Of a stretch of DNA of 64,000 nucleotides, positions 32,810 through 42,553 are shown one piece after another. The first letter of the stretch is position 1, and each line of letters begins with the position of its first letter. The notes under the pieces are model-generated. The model ran no database searches, was not told the origin of the DNA, and saw nothing but the letters and a program-made list of their open reading frames with translations. Both the position numbers and the translations under genes were made by a program. The stretch is from NCBI GenBank assembly GCA_001709035.1, contig LVKA01000011.1, positions 1-64,000 of the forward strand, in the 5' to 3' direction. The stretch comes from Candidatus Thiodiazotropha endoloripes. Its GTDB lineage: Bacteria; Pseudomonadota; Gammaproteobacteria; Chromatiales; Chromatiaceae.

Positions 32810-33808
32810 ATGAGTATCGATATCAAAACCATGAACGTGGAGCCTAAGCGCCACACCTTCGCCCACGTGGCAAGGCGCCTTGGTTCAGACGCCCCGGCCT
32901 CACGTTATGAGGAGGGAGTTTACGATCTGCAGGCCACCACCCATTTTCACTATCGCCCCCTGTGGGGTCCGGAGCACTGGCATTTCGACGAGGGCCGTAC
33001 CCAGGTCAAAATGTCCGACTGGTACAAGTTCAAGGATCCCCGTCAGTACTACTACGGCACTTACACCATTGCCCGGGCCAACATGCATCAGACCACCGAT
33101 CGCAACTTCGCCTTTGAAGAGAAGCGGGAGATGCTGGCCAACATCGATCCTGAATGGCGGGAGATGATTGTCAACTATCTGATTCCGCTGCGCCACTATG
33201 AATGGGGCGCCAATATGAATGCCTGTTCGATCAGCGATACAGGTTATGGCACCGCCATCACATCGGCGGCGATCTTCACCGCCGGTGATCGTCTGGGTAT
33301 CGCACAGATCCTCTCCCGTGTCGGTATCTCTCTGGGTAATGGCACGGGCGACCTGCTGGACGATGCCAAAGCACAGTGGATGAATGGCCCGGCCTGGCAG
33401 GGCATGCGCAAGTGTGTGGAGGACAGCCTGGTGTTGAAGGATTGGTTCGAGGCGCTGGTGGCCCAGTTCCTGGTGATGGATGGTCTGGTCTATCCCCTGG
33501 TCTACAACCACATCGATACCGAAGGGCAGAAGCATGGTGCGGCGGCGATCTCGATACTCTGCGAATTTATGGTCGACTGGAGTGCGGAGCACAATCGCTG
33601 GGTCGACGCGGTGATCAAGGTGGCGGCCAAGGAGTCGGAGGAGAACCAGGCGTTGCTCTCCAGCTGGTATAGCCAGTGGCGGGATGAGACCCATAAGGCC
33701 TTACAGCCCCTGGCTGCCATGGTGCTGGGTGATGGTGCCGACAGTGCTCTCGCCGATGTCAAAGAACAACTTGATAAGCGGGCCGGCAAGCTCGGTTTGA
33801 ACCTATAA
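32810..33808 (+). CDS. dmpL: phenol hydroxylase P1 (beta) subunit (332 aa)
   Basis: Beta subunit of the (alpha-beta-gamma)2 hydroxylase. It has a ferritin-like fold related to the alpha subunit but without diiron ligands. YDLQATTHFHYRPLWGPEHW and the SDWYKFKDPRQYYYGTYT stretch are typical of bacterial multicomponent monooxygenase beta chains. AGGAGG ribosome site. It packs against DmpN. Confidence 0.93.
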   Translation: MSIDIKTMNVEPKRHTFAHVARRLGSDAPASRYEEGVYDLQATTHFHYRPLWGPEHWHFDEGRTQVKMSDWYKFKDPRQYYYGTYTIARANMHQTTDRNFAFEEKREMLANIDPEWREMIVNYLIPLRHYEWGANMNACSISDTGYGTAITSAAIFTAGDRLGIAQILSRVGISLGNGTGDLLDDAKAQWMNGPAWQGMRKCVEDSLVLKDWFEALVAQFLVMDGLVYPLVYNHIDTEGQKHGAAAISILCEFMVDWSAEHNRWVDAVIKVAAKESEENQALLSSWYSQWRDETHKALQPLAAMVLGDGADSALADVKEQLDKRAGKLGLNL

Positions 33809-33820
33809 CAGGAGGCCGAG

Positions 33821-34093
33821 ATGGCTGGCATCGTATCCATAACCCTGCAAAACAATGATGAGGCTCGTCCCGTGATCGAGTCGATTCTGCAAGACAACCC
33901 CAGCGCCAACGCCAACTACATGCCCGGCGCGGTCAAGATCGACTGCCCGGAGCGCCTGGTGGTCAAGGCGGAGTCTGTATCCGAGCGTATCGGTCGCGAC
34001 TGGGATCCTCAGGAGATCCATCTCACCATCGTATCCATGGGCGGCAGCCTGGATGAGGACGATGACGAGCTGGTCCTCTCCTGGGGCGCTTAA
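33821..34093 (+). CDS. dmpM: phenol hydroxylase P2 effector protein (90 aa)
   Basis: Cofactor-free regulatory protein that binds the hydroxylase and gates its diiron chemistry (the MmoB/DmpM class). IVSITLQNNDEARPVIESIL and an acidic C-terminal tail are characteristic. ACAGGAGG 7 nt before ATG. Its end lies in one arm of an inverted-repeat element that separates it from dmpN. Confidence 0.93.
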   Translation: MAGIVSITLQNNDEARPVIESILQDNPSANANYMPGAVKIDCPERLVVKAESVSERIGRDWDPQEIHLTIVSMGGSLDEDDDELVLSWGA

Positions 34094-34222
34094 CCCGAAT
34101 GTTTCACCCGGCCGCTTCTAATTCAAATTAACTCATGGTTTTTGAAAATGATTTTTTCAGATATCAGTAAACACACAATGTGTTACCGGCAATCGCTGAA
34201 CGCGATGAAACATTCGGGTTAA
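34090..34222. repeat. 133-bp element with 17-bp perfect terminal inverted repeats
   Basis: TTAACCCGAATGTTTCA at 34090-34106 and its exact complement TGAAACATTCGGGTTAA at 34206-34222 bracket an AT-rich stretch between dmpM and dmpN. The left arm overlaps the dmpM stop codon and the right arm ends shortly before the dmpN ribosome site. A related sequence, GAACCCGAATATTTAA, sits at about 41693-41708. It could be a small MITE-like insertion or an intercistronic mRNA structure. Confidence 0.7.
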
Positions 34223-34240
34223 CACCGGAGGAGCTAATCA

Positions 34241-35764
34241 ATGACACCCCCACGCAAGAAAAAGATGAACCTGAAGCAGCGCTATGCGCTGATGACCCGA
34301 GGTCTCGACTGGGAAACCAGCTACCAGAAGATGGACGACGTCTTTCCCTACGATACCTTCGAAGGGATCAAGATTACCGACTGGTCGAAATGGGAAGATC
34401 CCTTTCGCCTGACCATGGATGCCTACTGGAAATACCAGGGTGAGAAAGAGCGTAAGCTCTATGCGGTACTCGACTCCTTCGCTCAGAATAACGGTCAGCT
34501 CGGCATCTCCGATGCCCGCTATGTGAATGCGATCAAGCTGTTTCTCACCGGTGTGACACCACTGGAGTATCAGGCGCATCGACATTTTGCCCATCTGGGT
34601 CGGCATATCCGCGGTGCCGGTCCCCGGGTGGCGGCGCAGATGCAGTCCCTGGATGAACTGCGTCATGCGCAGACCCAGATTCACACCATCAGTCACTACA
34701 ACAAGTACTTCGATGGCTTCGCCGAATTCCCTCACATGCACGACCGGGTCTGGTATCTGTCGGTGCCGAAGTCCTTTTTCGACGATGCCTGTACCGCCGG
34801 ACCTTTCGAGTTCTTCACCGCAATCTCTTTCGCCTTCGAGTATGTGTTGACCAACCTGCTGTTTGTGCCCTTTATGTCCGGCGCCGCCTACAACGGCGAT
34901 CTGGCCACGGTGACCTTCGGCTTCTCCGCCCAGTCCGATGAAGCGCGCCACATGACCCTGGGTATCGAAGTGATCAAGTTCATGCTGGAACAGCATCCGG
35001 ACAATCTGCCGATTGTGCAGAAGTGGGTGGATAAATGGTTCTGGCGCGGCCACAAGATGCTCGGATTGGTGGCAATGATGATGGACTACATGCTGCCGAA
35101 ACGGATCATGTCCTGGAAGGAGGCCTGGGAGATCTACTTCACCGAGGCGGGAGGCGCTCTGTTTGAAGATCTCTCCCGCTACGGCCTGCGGGTTCCCAAG
35201 TATGCGGATATCGCCACCGAAGAAGCGGAGCACATCTCCCATCAGAACTGGGCGATCTTCTATCAATACACCCAGGCAGCCGGTTTCCATACCTGGTTGC
35301 CAACCGATGAAGAGATGGCCTGGCTGTCGGAGAAGTATCCCAACACCTTCGACAAATACTACCGTCCACGCTTCGAGATGTGGCGGGAGATGGAGGCCAA
35401 AGGTGAACGTTTCTACAACAACGCCCTGCCGCAGCTCTGTCAGACCTGTCAGATTCCCATGGGTTACACCGAGCCCGGTGATCCCACCAAGATCGGTTTC
35501 CGTAGTACCGAATACAAAGGTGATCGTTACCACTTCTGTTCCGACGGTTGTAAGGACATCTTCGAGAACGAGCCGGAAAAGTTTGCCCAGGCCTGGCTAC
35601 CGGTACACCAGATTTTCCAAGGCAATTGCGGCGGAGCGGATCTGGGCGATGTGTTGAAGTGGTATCACATGGAAAACGGCACCGACAACCTGGACTACAG
35701 CGGCTCACCGGACCAACAGCAGTGGGATGCCTGGCAGGCGGCCCGCAAGAAAGTGGCCGGTTAA
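34241..35764 (+). CDS. dmpN: phenol hydroxylase P3 (alpha, diiron) subunit (507 aa)
   Basis: Catalytic subunit that hydroxylates phenol to catechol at a carboxylate-bridged diiron centre. Ligands are visible as E109 (TPLEYQAHR), E139 and H142 (DELRH), E200 (AFEYVL), and E234 and H237 (DEARH), matching the bacterial multicomponent monooxygenase pattern. The C-terminal region has a four-Cys motif (CQTCQIPMGY and FCSDGCKD) resembling a YHS-type zinc site. GGAGGAG ribosome site. Confidence 0.95.
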   Translation: MTPPRKKKMNLKQRYALMTRGLDWETSYQKMDDVFPYDTFEGIKITDWSKWEDPFRLTMDAYWKYQGEKERKLYAVLDSFAQNNGQLGISDARYVNAIKLFLTGVTPLEYQAHRHFAHLGRHIRGAGPRVAAQMQSLDELRHAQTQIHTISHYNKYFDGFAEFPHMHDRVWYLSVPKSFFDDACTAGPFEFFTAISFAFEYVLTNLLFVPFMSGAAYNGDLATVTFGFSAQSDEARHMTLGIEVIKFMLEQHPDNLPIVQKWVDKWFWRGHKMLGLVAMMMDYMLPKRIMSWKEAWEIYFTEAGGALFEDLSRYGLRVPKYADIATEEAEHISHQNWAIFYQYTQAAGFHTWLPTDEEMAWLSEKYPNTFDKYYRPRFEMWREMEAKGERFYNNALPQLCQTCQIPMGYTEPGDPTKIGFRSTEYKGDRYHFCSDGCKDIFENEPEKFAQAWLPVHQIFQGNCGGADLGDVLKWYHMENGTDNLDYSGSPDQQQWDAWQAARKKVAG

Positions 35765-35835
35765 GGCCTTAACCCGCCCGCTGTCAGGTTGTGATGGTGG
35801 GTGGCACCAATGAGATCAAGAGAGAGGAGGTTGAG

Positions 35836-36204
35836 ATGGCCGTTGTAGCGCTTAAACCCGGTTATGAAGAGGCGGTTGATTTCCGCGACAAACATGAGAA
35901 TTTCCACGGCAACCAGGTGGTCTACCTGCATTGGGAGGAGCACCTGAGTTTCTGCTCAGCGATCGCTTTTCCTTTACCCCCTGATATGCCATTCGGTGCA
36001 CTGATCGAAGAGTTGATCCCCACCTACTACGGCATGCATCCGGACTATCAATCGCTCAACTGGGAGCAGGTGGAGTGGAAGATCGATGGTAAGCCGTCAA
36101 CCCCAGATATGAGTAAAAGCCTGGCGGAGAACGGTGTCGGACACAAGTCGCTGATCTGTTTCCGTACGCCTGGACTCAACGGTTATCGGGGTTCTTGTTC
36201 ATAA
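35836..36204 (+). CDS. dmpO: phenol hydroxylase P4 (gamma) subunit (122 aa)
   Basis: Gamma subunit of the hydroxylase dimer. VVALKPGYEEAVDFRDKHEN and LIEELIPTYYGMHPDY are typical of DmpO. The ATG at 35836 is chosen for its GAGAGGAGG ribosome site; an in-frame upstream ATG would add 15 residues without one. In the classical operon the reductase gene dmpP follows; here dmpB follows instead. Confidence 0.92.
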   Translation: MAVVALKPGYEEAVDFRDKHENFHGNQVVYLHWEEHLSFCSAIAFPLPPDMPFGALIEELIPTYYGMHPDYQSLNWEQVEWKIDGKPSTPDMSKSLAENGVGHKSLICFRTPGLNGYRGSCS

Positions 36205-36252
36205 CGAAAAACCGGCAATAGCAGACCGGTTGGATTGATTGTTTAGTTACCG

Positions 36253-36270
36253 GCCGCACCGAGATGCGGC
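36253..36270 (+). other. intercistronic hairpin before dmpB
   Basis: GCCGCA (36253-36258) pairs with TGCGGC (36265-36270) 8 nt before the dmpB ribosome site. There is no T-run, so it is more likely an mRNA-stabilising or translation-tuning structure than a terminator. Confidence 0.45.
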
Positions 36271-36290
36271 AACTATAGGAGGCTTCACTG

Positions 36291-37211
36291 ATGGCTATTA
36301 GAGGTGTTTTACGCCCGGGACATGTGTCCCTGCGGGTACTCGATCTGGACGAATCCCTGGTTCACTACAAAGAGCGGCTCGGCCTGCTCGAGACCGACCG
36401 GGATGACCAGGGGCGGGTCTACCTTAAAGGTTGGGATGAGCAGGACTGGTTTTCGGTGGTGCTGCGGGAAGCAGACTCCACCGGTATGGATTTCATGGGT
36501 TTCAAAGTTGACAGCACGGAAACCATGAATGAGCTGGAACGGAAACTGAAGGATTTTGGATGCAATGTGGAGCGCATACCCGCCGGTGAGCTGAATCACT
36601 GTGGTGAACGTGTCCGTTTCGATTCACCCACCGGTCACATGTTCGAGCTCTATGCAGACAAGGATGTGAAAGGAACCGATATGGGGCGGGTCAATCCGGA
36701 GCCCTGGCCCGACAATCTGAAAGGCATGCAGGTGCAGCGTTTCGACCACTGCCTGCTGTATGGAGATGACCTGGACGGCAGTGTCAAACTGTTCAAAGAG
36801 GTATTGGGTTTCGATGAGACGGAAAAAGTGGTGGATGGTGATCTGCAACTCGCCTCCTTTCTGACCTGTGGCATGAAGGCCCACGACCTGGCGATCATCC
36901 GTCATGAGGAGAAGGGCAAATTGCACCACGCCTCATTTCTGCTTGGCTCCTGGGAAGAGGTGCTGCGTGCCGCCGACATCATCGGTAAAAACAAAATCTC
37001 CATCGACATCGGTCCGACCCGTCATGGGATTACCCGAGGGCGTACGATCTACTTCTTCGATCCCTCCGGAAACCGTAACGAAGTCTTTCACGGCTCTTAC
37101 GACTGGTATCCGGATCATGAACCGATCACCTGGACAGCCGATGAACTGGGTGGGGCGATCTTCTACCATGATCAGAAACTGAATGAGCGGTTCCTCACGG
37201 TGGTTACCTAA
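36291..37211 (+). CDS. dmpB: catechol 2,3-dioxygenase (306 aa)
   Basis: Extradiol Fe(II) dioxygenase that opens catechol to 2-hydroxymuconic semialdehyde. It has two vicinal-oxygen-chelate repeats. Iron ligands are visible as H153 (RFDHCLLYG), H213 (LHHASF) and E264 (RNEVFHG), matching XylE/DmpB. TAGGAGG ribosome site. It is the last gene of the phenol hydroxylase operon and is separated from its usual ferredoxin partner DmpQ by about 27 kb. Confidence 0.94.
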   Translation: MAIRGVLRPGHVSLRVLDLDESLVHYKERLGLLETDRDDQGRVYLKGWDEQDWFSVVLREADSTGMDFMGFKVDSTETMNELERKLKDFGCNVERIPAGELNHCGERVRFDSPTGHMFELYADKDVKGTDMGRVNPEPWPDNLKGMQVQRFDHCLLYGDDLDGSVKLFKEVLGFDETEKVVDGDLQLASFLTCGMKAHDLAIIRHEEKGKLHHASFLLGSWEEVLRAADIIGKNKISIDIGPTRHGITRGRTIYFFDPSGNRNEVFHGSYDWYPDHEPITWTADELGGAIFYHDQKLNERFLTVVT

Positions 37212-37239
37212 GCCGCTGCTGTTCAAGTCACTGGTTGTC

Positions 37240-37259
37240 ATCCCGGCGAAAGCCGGGAT
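37240..37259. terminator. GAAA-loop hairpin after dmpB
   Basis: ATCCCGGC (37240-37247) and GCCGGGAT (37252-37259) form a perfect 8-bp stem with a GAAA tetraloop; the motif GGATCCCGGCC recurs just downstream. No T-run follows, so it may be a REP-like element that also blocks transcription between the convergent dmpB and DUF2189 genes. Confidence 0.5.
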
Positions 37260-37307
37260 TGATGATGCTTAATTCCTGGATCCCGGCCTACGCCCACAAA
37301 GACCGAC

Positions 37308-37345
37308 CCAGCAGGGCCTATTGGATTAGTGTTAACAGGCCCTAG
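37308..37345 (-). repeat. dispersed repeat, copy A
   Basis: On the minus strand it reads CTAGGGCCTGTTAACACTAA followed by TCCAATAGGCCCTGCTGGG, matching the plus-strand copy at 55846-55883 at about 33 of 38 positions. A shorter piece (TTAACAGGCCCTAA) occurs near 38772-38785. The stop codon of the DUF2189 gene lies inside it. Confidence 0.7.
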
Positions 37346-38127
37346 GATGGTGGCACCAAGGACCGATAGGCGTGCCAGCTGGCATGTCCAATCAGCGGCA
37401 GGGCGATTAGTAATCCTACATAGTAGGTGATCAGCCCGAGCCCAACGATCACGACGATCAGAAAAGCCCACAGCATCATGGCCGGCATGTTCTTCAGGAC
37501 GGATTTGACGCTCAGGCGGATTGCGGTGAAGCCATCGATCTTGCGGTCAATCAAGATGGGTACGGTGATAACACTGATCATGTAGGCCCACCAGGCAAAG
37601 AAAAAACCCACCATGATACTTGCTATGGTGAAGTATCTGCCTTTTTCCGAAAGGAACACATTTGCAAAGAAGTTGTCCAGCGGTGGAGAGATGCCCTCAT
37701 AGAGCAGCGAGAAAAGCACATAATTGGAGGCAATCCAGAGCTGCATGATGATCAGGAAACCGCCGGTGATCATGCTGATATGGGTATGGTTGCTTTTCCA
37801 GGCTTCCAGCGCATTACAGGTTTTCAGTGGCTCTCCCCGTTCCAGATGGGCGCTCATCTGATACAGGCCAATGCCCAGGAATGGTGCAATGAGAAAAAAG
37901 CCGGCCACCAGAAAAGGCAGTAAAAACTGACTCTCCGTTGCGTAGAGAAGGTAGGTTATCAAAGCGCTGATCAATACGATGGCGGCGCCATAGGCGAGAC
38001 TGTATCTGCCCGCATCCCTCATGTCCTTCCAACCTTTGGATAACCATTGCAGGGGTTGATTGATTGCAATCCGGTTAACCACCAGTTCATCCCAGCGAGT
38101 GCTGCCTGTATACGCTGTACTCTCCAT
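37342..38127 (-). CDS. DUF2189-family membrane protein (261 aa)
   Basis: Integral inner-membrane protein with about six TM helices (first near AAIVLISALITYLLYA, last near VGLGLITYYVGLLIALP). DUF2189 members are conserved in proteobacteria without known function. The start is placed at the ATG behind GGAGGAGAGG; an in-frame ATG 11 codons upstream lacks such a site. The C-terminal codon and stop fall in a dispersed repeat, so the end may have been altered. Confidence 0.82.
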   Translation of the reverse strand: MESTAYTGSTRWDELVVNRIAINQPLQWLSKGWKDMRDAGRYSLAYGAAIVLISALITYLLYATESQFLLPFLVAGFFLIAPFLGIGLYQMSAHLERGEPLKTCNALEAWKSNHTHISMITGGFLIIMQLWIASNYVLFSLLYEGISPPLDNFFANVFLSEKGRYFTIASIMVGFFFAWWAYMISVITVPILIDRKIDGFTAIRLSVKSVLKNMPAMMLWAFLIVVIVGLGLITYYVGLLIALPLIGHASWHAYRSLVPPS

Positions 38128-38894
38128 TTCCTCTCCTCCGAAATCGGCACCAGGACACACCTTGAGAACTGCCTGAATGGCTGTCGGGTTAGCTGATGCC
38201 TGATTGTTTTATAGTGTTGGAATCTCTTTATGGGGCACGGATTCCTTGATGATTTCAGTACAGCCTCGCTTGTCTCAGTCGAGCTGCACTTAGTAAAAGA
38301 TAGATAGCTTTAACCCTTTTATCCAGGGTTGTGTGAGTCGATGCTGATCCTACCCTTACACTCAGTGTGGTTTTTGTCAGACTGTCAGTATCAACCGGTT
38401 TTTGTAAGAGGCTGCCGTTGAGTGTGCCAAAAGTTCTGTGTTGAGCTTGTGGATTGCCCGGCTTCTGATCAGTACCTGACAGCGGGTGATTCTCAACGAG
38501 TTAGGTCTACTCACAGAGGATTCAACGCAATCTTGCCGTGATTGCTGAAGGGTTGGAATGGGTAGGACTCTAAAACCTTACATAACGAGTAGTCATTTTA
38601 GGCTATTTTGTTATCGCGCTGATTTTTAGGTGAAATCAATTGCGAAATTGCCGTTTAGCGGGTTTACTGACAAGCTTCAAGGGGCTTATTGACGGGGAAG
38701 CTTTCGGTCTGGCCAGTGTAACTTGTAAGATTGATTGTTTAGAATAACCCGAAACCCATTAAGGTTTCATATTAACAGGCCCTAACGATACCGATCCCAT
38801 ATCAGGTGTGTGGCTGGGAGCGGCGTCTGTTTTTCGTCTATTCATCCGCACCAGTAACAAATCTCAAGCTGAGAGTAAGAACAGGACAGTAACC
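38128..38894. other. long intergenic region upstream of glgP
   Basis: 767 nt with no supportable gene. It contains a short piece of the dispersed repeat (TTAACAGGCCCTAA near 38772-38785) and AT-rich patches that may hold promoters for both flanking genes. I see no clear riboswitch or sigma-54 site. Confidence 0.35.
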
Positions 38895-41402
38895 ATGTCG
38901 AAAGACCAAGCCGGCTCCAGAAAGAAAGTAGAGCATATCTGTAATCCCCTGGCTCCTCTGCCTCCTTTGGGGATGGACTCTGAGGCCATCTCGTTTGATT
39001 TTCGTCGTTACTTTGCCCATACCCTGGGTAGAGATGATCACTGTACTTCGAGCCACTACCCCTATAAGGCGCTGGCTCTGACCGTTCGGGACCGGCTGAT
39101 CGAGAGATGGAAACTGACCCGTTCACACTACGAAGAGTCCGACTGCAAGCGCACCTTCTACCTCTCGCTTGAGTTTCTCATGGGGCGCACCCTGAGCAAT
39201 GCCATTTTGAATCTGGATATCAGCAAAGAAGTCGACCAGGCATTCATGGAACTTGGAATCAACCTGGATCACATCCGAGAGAGCGAGCCGGATGCGGGTT
39301 TGGGTAATGGGGGACTGGGACGTCTGGCGGCCTGTTTTCTCGACAGCTGTGCAACCCTGCAGCTGCCGGTTCGAGGATATGGCCTGCGCTATGAATACGG
39401 CATGTTTCGTCAGCATATTGCGAATGGCCAGCAGATCGAGGATCCGGACCATTGGCTGAGGGATGGTAATCCCTGGGAGCTGGAGCGGCCTGAATATACT
39501 CAACAGATCAAATTCTGTGGGCGGACTGAACACATCAACGGCAGAGTCCGCTGGGTGGATACCCAGGATGTGCTGGCGGTGCCCTACGATCTGCCGGTAC
39601 CCGGTTATCGTAACGGTACGGTAAACACGCTGCGTCTTTGGAAGGCGGCGGCAACCGATGAGTTCAATCTGGACGAATTCAATGCGGGCAGTTACACCGA
39701 ATCGGTGGAGGCGAAAAACGATGCAGAACATATCACCATGGTGCTCTATCCGAATGACGCCAGTGAAAATGGTAAAGAGCTGCGTCTGCGGCAACAATAC
39801 TTTTTAGCTTCAGCCAGTCTCAAAGATGTGATCCGGGAGTGGAATGAGCACCATTCCGATTTCAGTGATTTCGCGGAGAAAAACTGCTTCCAATTGAATG
39901 ATACACACCCCAGTGTTTCAGTCGCCGAGTTGATGAGGCAGTTAATGGATGAGCAGGGGCTCTCCTGGGATCGTGCCTGGGAGATCACCTCGAAAACCAT
40001 GGCCTACACCAACCACACACTGTTGCCGGAGGCGCTTGAGCGCTGGTCGGTGAAGTTGTTTGAGTGCCTGCTGCCACGGCTGTTGGAGATCATCTATGAG
40101 ATCAATGCCAGGTTTCTCAGTGAGGTGGCGCTGGATTGGCCGGGGGATACCGATCGTCTGCGGCGCATGTCGATCATCGAAGAGGGACCAGAGCCAATGG
40201 TCAGAATGGCCTATCTTGCAATTGTCGGGAGTTTTTCGGTCAATGGTGTGGCCGCACTGCATACCGAGCTGCTGAAGCAGGGTCTTTTCCTTGACTTTTT
40301 TGAGCTCTGGCCGGAGCGCTTCAATAACAAGACCAATGGTGTGACACCACGGCGCTGGCTGGCTGCCTCGAATGGTGGTTTGCGTCAGTTGATCGATGAA
40401 AAGGTGGGTAATGGCTGGATTTCAGATCTTCAAAAACTGGAGCAGTTGCAATCCCTGGCTGATAGTCGAAGTTTTCAAAAGAAGTGGCGCCAGGTAAAAC
40501 TTGAGAACAAGCAGCGACTGGCTGAGTTGGTGAAGATCGATTGTGATGTCGATTTTAACCCTGAGGCCATGTTCGATGTGCAGGTCAAACGAATCCATGA
40601 ATACAAGCGTCAGCTACTTAACATTCTGCATGTGATTCATCTCTACTGCCGCATCCGGGCCGGGGATACGGAAAACTGGACGCCCCGTTGTGTGTTGATT
40701 GGCGGTAAGGCCGCTCCCGGTTACCAGATGGCGAAGCTGATTATCAAATTGATTAATTCTGTGGCCCGTGTGATCAATCGGGACGAGAAGGTCGGCGGGC
40801 TGTTGAAGGTCGCTTTCCTGCCCAATTACCGGGTCACAGCAATGGAGGTCATTGCACCGGGAACCGACCTGTCAGAACAGATCTCAACGGCAGGCAAAGA
40901 GGCGTCAGGGACTGGCAACATGAAATTCATGATGAACGGTGCTGTCACCATAGGTACCCTTGACGGTGCAAATATTGAAATTCTGGAAGAAGTGGGAGAA
41001 GAGAATTTCTTCCTGTTCGGGCTGACAAGTGATGAGGTCGAGAGTAGCCGCAGTCACTATGCGCCTAATGAAATCATTGAGAACGATGCTGACTTTAAAC
41101 GGGTGATGAAATTGCTGGAGAGTGGTTACTTCAACCAGTTTGAGCCGGGAATTTTTGATGAGATCGTGGAGTCGATTCGTAGTCCCTATGATCACTGGAT
41201 GACAGCGGCCGATTTTCGCAGCTATATTGATGCCCAGGAACAGGCTGCGCAGGCCTATCGTGATCAGCCACGTTGGACTCGTATGAGTATTATCAACAGC
41301 GCCAGATGCGGACGCTTCTCCACCGACCGGACAATCGCCGAATATAACCGGGATATCTGGAAACTCTCCGTTGCCCCGGCGCCAGAGATCAATGGGCTGT
41401 GA
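38895..41402 (+). CDS. glgP: glycogen phosphorylase (835 aa)
   Basis: Pyridoxal-phosphate enzyme that releases glucose-1-phosphate from glycogen or maltodextrin. The N-terminal region FYLSLEFLMGRTLSNAILNL and GLGNGGLGRLAACFLDS, and the C-terminal PLP-binding ASGTGNMKFMMNG with its Lys, are intact. Length is normal. The ATG is set by homology of the mature start; an upstream in-frame extension of 29 residues looks non-coding. No other glycogen genes are adjacent. Confidence 0.94.
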   Translation: MSKDQAGSRKKVEHICNPLAPLPPLGMDSEAISFDFRRYFAHTLGRDDHCTSSHYPYKALALTVRDRLIERWKLTRSHYEESDCKRTFYLSLEFLMGRTLSNAILNLDISKEVDQAFMELGINLDHIRESEPDAGLGNGGLGRLAACFLDSCATLQLPVRGYGLRYEYGMFRQHIANGQQIEDPDHWLRDGNPWELERPEYTQQIKFCGRTEHINGRVRWVDTQDVLAVPYDLPVPGYRNGTVNTLRLWKAAATDEFNLDEFNAGSYTESVEAKNDAEHITMVLYPNDASENGKELRLRQQYFLASASLKDVIREWNEHHSDFSDFAEKNCFQLNDTHPSVSVAELMRQLMDEQGLSWDRAWEITSKTMAYTNHTLLPEALERWSVKLFECLLPRLLEIIYEINARFLSEVALDWPGDTDRLRRMSIIEEGPEPMVRMAYLAIVGSFSVNGVAALHTELLKQGLFLDFFELWPERFNNKTNGVTPRRWLAASNGGLRQLIDEKVGNGWISDLQKLEQLQSLADSRSFQKKWRQVKLENKQRLAELVKIDCDVDFNPEAMFDVQVKRIHEYKRQLLNILHVIHLYCRIRAGDTENWTPRCVLIGGKAAPGYQMAKLIIKLINSVARVINRDEKVGGLLKVAFLPNYRVTAMEVIAPGTDLSEQISTAGKEASGTGNMKFMMNGAVTIGTLDGANIEILEEVGEENFFLFGLTSDEVESSRSHYAPNEIIENDADFKRVMKLLESGYFNQFEPGIFDEIVESIRSPYDHWMTAADFRSYIDAQEQAAQAYRDQPRWTRMSIINSARCGRFSTDRTIAEYNRDIWKLSVAPAPEINGL

Positions 41403-41416
41403 CTGGAGAGCGGAAG

Positions 41417-41680
41417 ATGGAGGTGAGTTGCTGGATCTACCGCAGTTCCAAAAAGGATGAGATGTATCTCTATGTTCCAGCAGAAGGGGATTTTTCGAAT
41501 GTGCCTGAAGCGCTTTTGAAAAGATTTGGCAGACCGGAAAAAGTCATGGAGCTGACCTTGAGCCGTTCTCGTAAACTGGCCCGGGAGGAGGTGGCTGTCG
41601 TGATGCAAAACCTGACAACACAGGGTTTTCATCTGCAGCTACCGCCCAAGATGGATGTTGAGCTGTATCGTGGTGATTGA
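41417..41680 (+). CDS. ycgL: YcgL-domain protein (87 aa)
   Basis: Small cytoplasmic protein of the YcgL family: the start CWIYRSSKKDEMYLYV, the FSNVPEALLKRFG segment and the QGFHLQLPP end are the family signature. Function unknown. GTG at 41399 is an alternative start that would overlap the glgP stop; ATG 41417 fits family length better. Confidence 0.87.
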   Translation: MEVSCWIYRSSKKDEMYLYVPAEGDFSNVPEALLKRFGRPEKVMELTLSRSRKLAREEVAVVMQNLTTQGFHLQLPPKMDVELYRGD

Positions 41681-41972
41681 CCATTCAAGGGTGAACCCGA
41701 ATATTTAACGCCCCGTCTGCTTCAGGCAGTGCTAGCCTGGCAGCTTGATCGGAGCTCGGATCTGTCTCTCTCTAGAAGATGAAGGGCTCAATGCACTAAA
41801 ATTACATTGTTCATGCACGCTGATTTTCGTAGATATGTGAACTTTTTGTAAAGAATTTCAATTTTTAGGGATAAGCTTTTGTTATAAACACTGTTTTGGT
41901 GTTAGCTTTTTTGTGGCTGTACCGATTTGTTAGGAGTGATCGGACCTCATAAACGCTTTTAAGGATGAAATT

Positions 41973-42446
41973 ATGAAAAAGCTAATCTTACGCTCAATCG
42001 CGCTGATGGCGATACTAATGACTGGCTCAGTTGGGATTCAGGCGGCCTCCTATGATGCCGGTGTTTTTTCTGCACAAGGTGATAGCTATGCCACCCCTCA
42101 ACCTATTGGCAATTTTCTTGACTCATACAGTCTGACAATCGACGTGCCATCATTGGAGGTCAATATATCTGGGTCCCATGAAGGTATGTTTCAGGATGAT
42201 CTGTTGTTGACCAACCTGACAACCAATGAGCAGTTACACCTTGGAAATGTATTTTCGGAGACCTTCATTCTGGGTGCCGGGGATTATATTTTTACCCTGT
42301 CCGGGTTTGCATTGAATGCCTTGGATCCGAAGATAGGATCCGACTACGATTTAACCATGAGTGCAGTGCCGCTTCCGGCTGCTGGCTGGTTATTTGCAGC
42401 TGCACTGATCGGCTTTGTCTCATACAGTCGTAGAGTTAACGTATAA
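41973..42446 (+). CDS. VPLPA-type exosortase-sorted surface protein (157 aa)
   Basis: Secreted protein with an N-terminal signal peptide (KKLILRSIALMAILMTGSVG, cleaved near IQA). The C-terminal sorting tail is VPLPAAG motif, TM helix WLFAAALIGFVSY, then basic SRR. This tripartite tail is the PEP-CTERM/VPLPA-CTERM form recognised by exosortases. The mature region is short and beta-rich. It stands alone with a terminator behind it; the exosortase is not in the window, but an XrtA-type ATPase gene lies about 12 kb downstream. Confidence 0.85.
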   Translation: MKKLILRSIALMAILMTGSVGIQAASYDAGVFSAQGDSYATPQPIGNFLDSYSLTIDVPSLEVNISGSHEGMFQDDLLLTNLTTNEQLHLGNVFSETFILGAGDYIFTLSGFALNALDPKIGSDYDLTMSAVPLPAAGWLFAAALIGFVSYSRRVNV

Positions 42447-42526
42447 AAGATGTAGGTTAATGCATTGCCAATGGAGTGATAATAGTTCTTTCTGAGAGCG
42501 CAATGTTTCAGTTGAACTGAGTTATG

Positions 42527-42553
42527 CCGGCCTTGATTTTCAGGCCGGTTTTT
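42527..42553 (+). terminator. terminator after the VPLPA gene
   Basis: CCGGCC (42527-42532) / GGCCGG (42543-42548) with a 10-nt loop and T5 tail. It separates this gene from the convergent GGDEF-EAL gene, whose stop codon lies in the T-run. Confidence 0.85.

Noticed and set aside
34238-35533. 431-codon open frame on the minus strand
   Set aside because: Antisense to dmpN, which carries all six diiron ligands.
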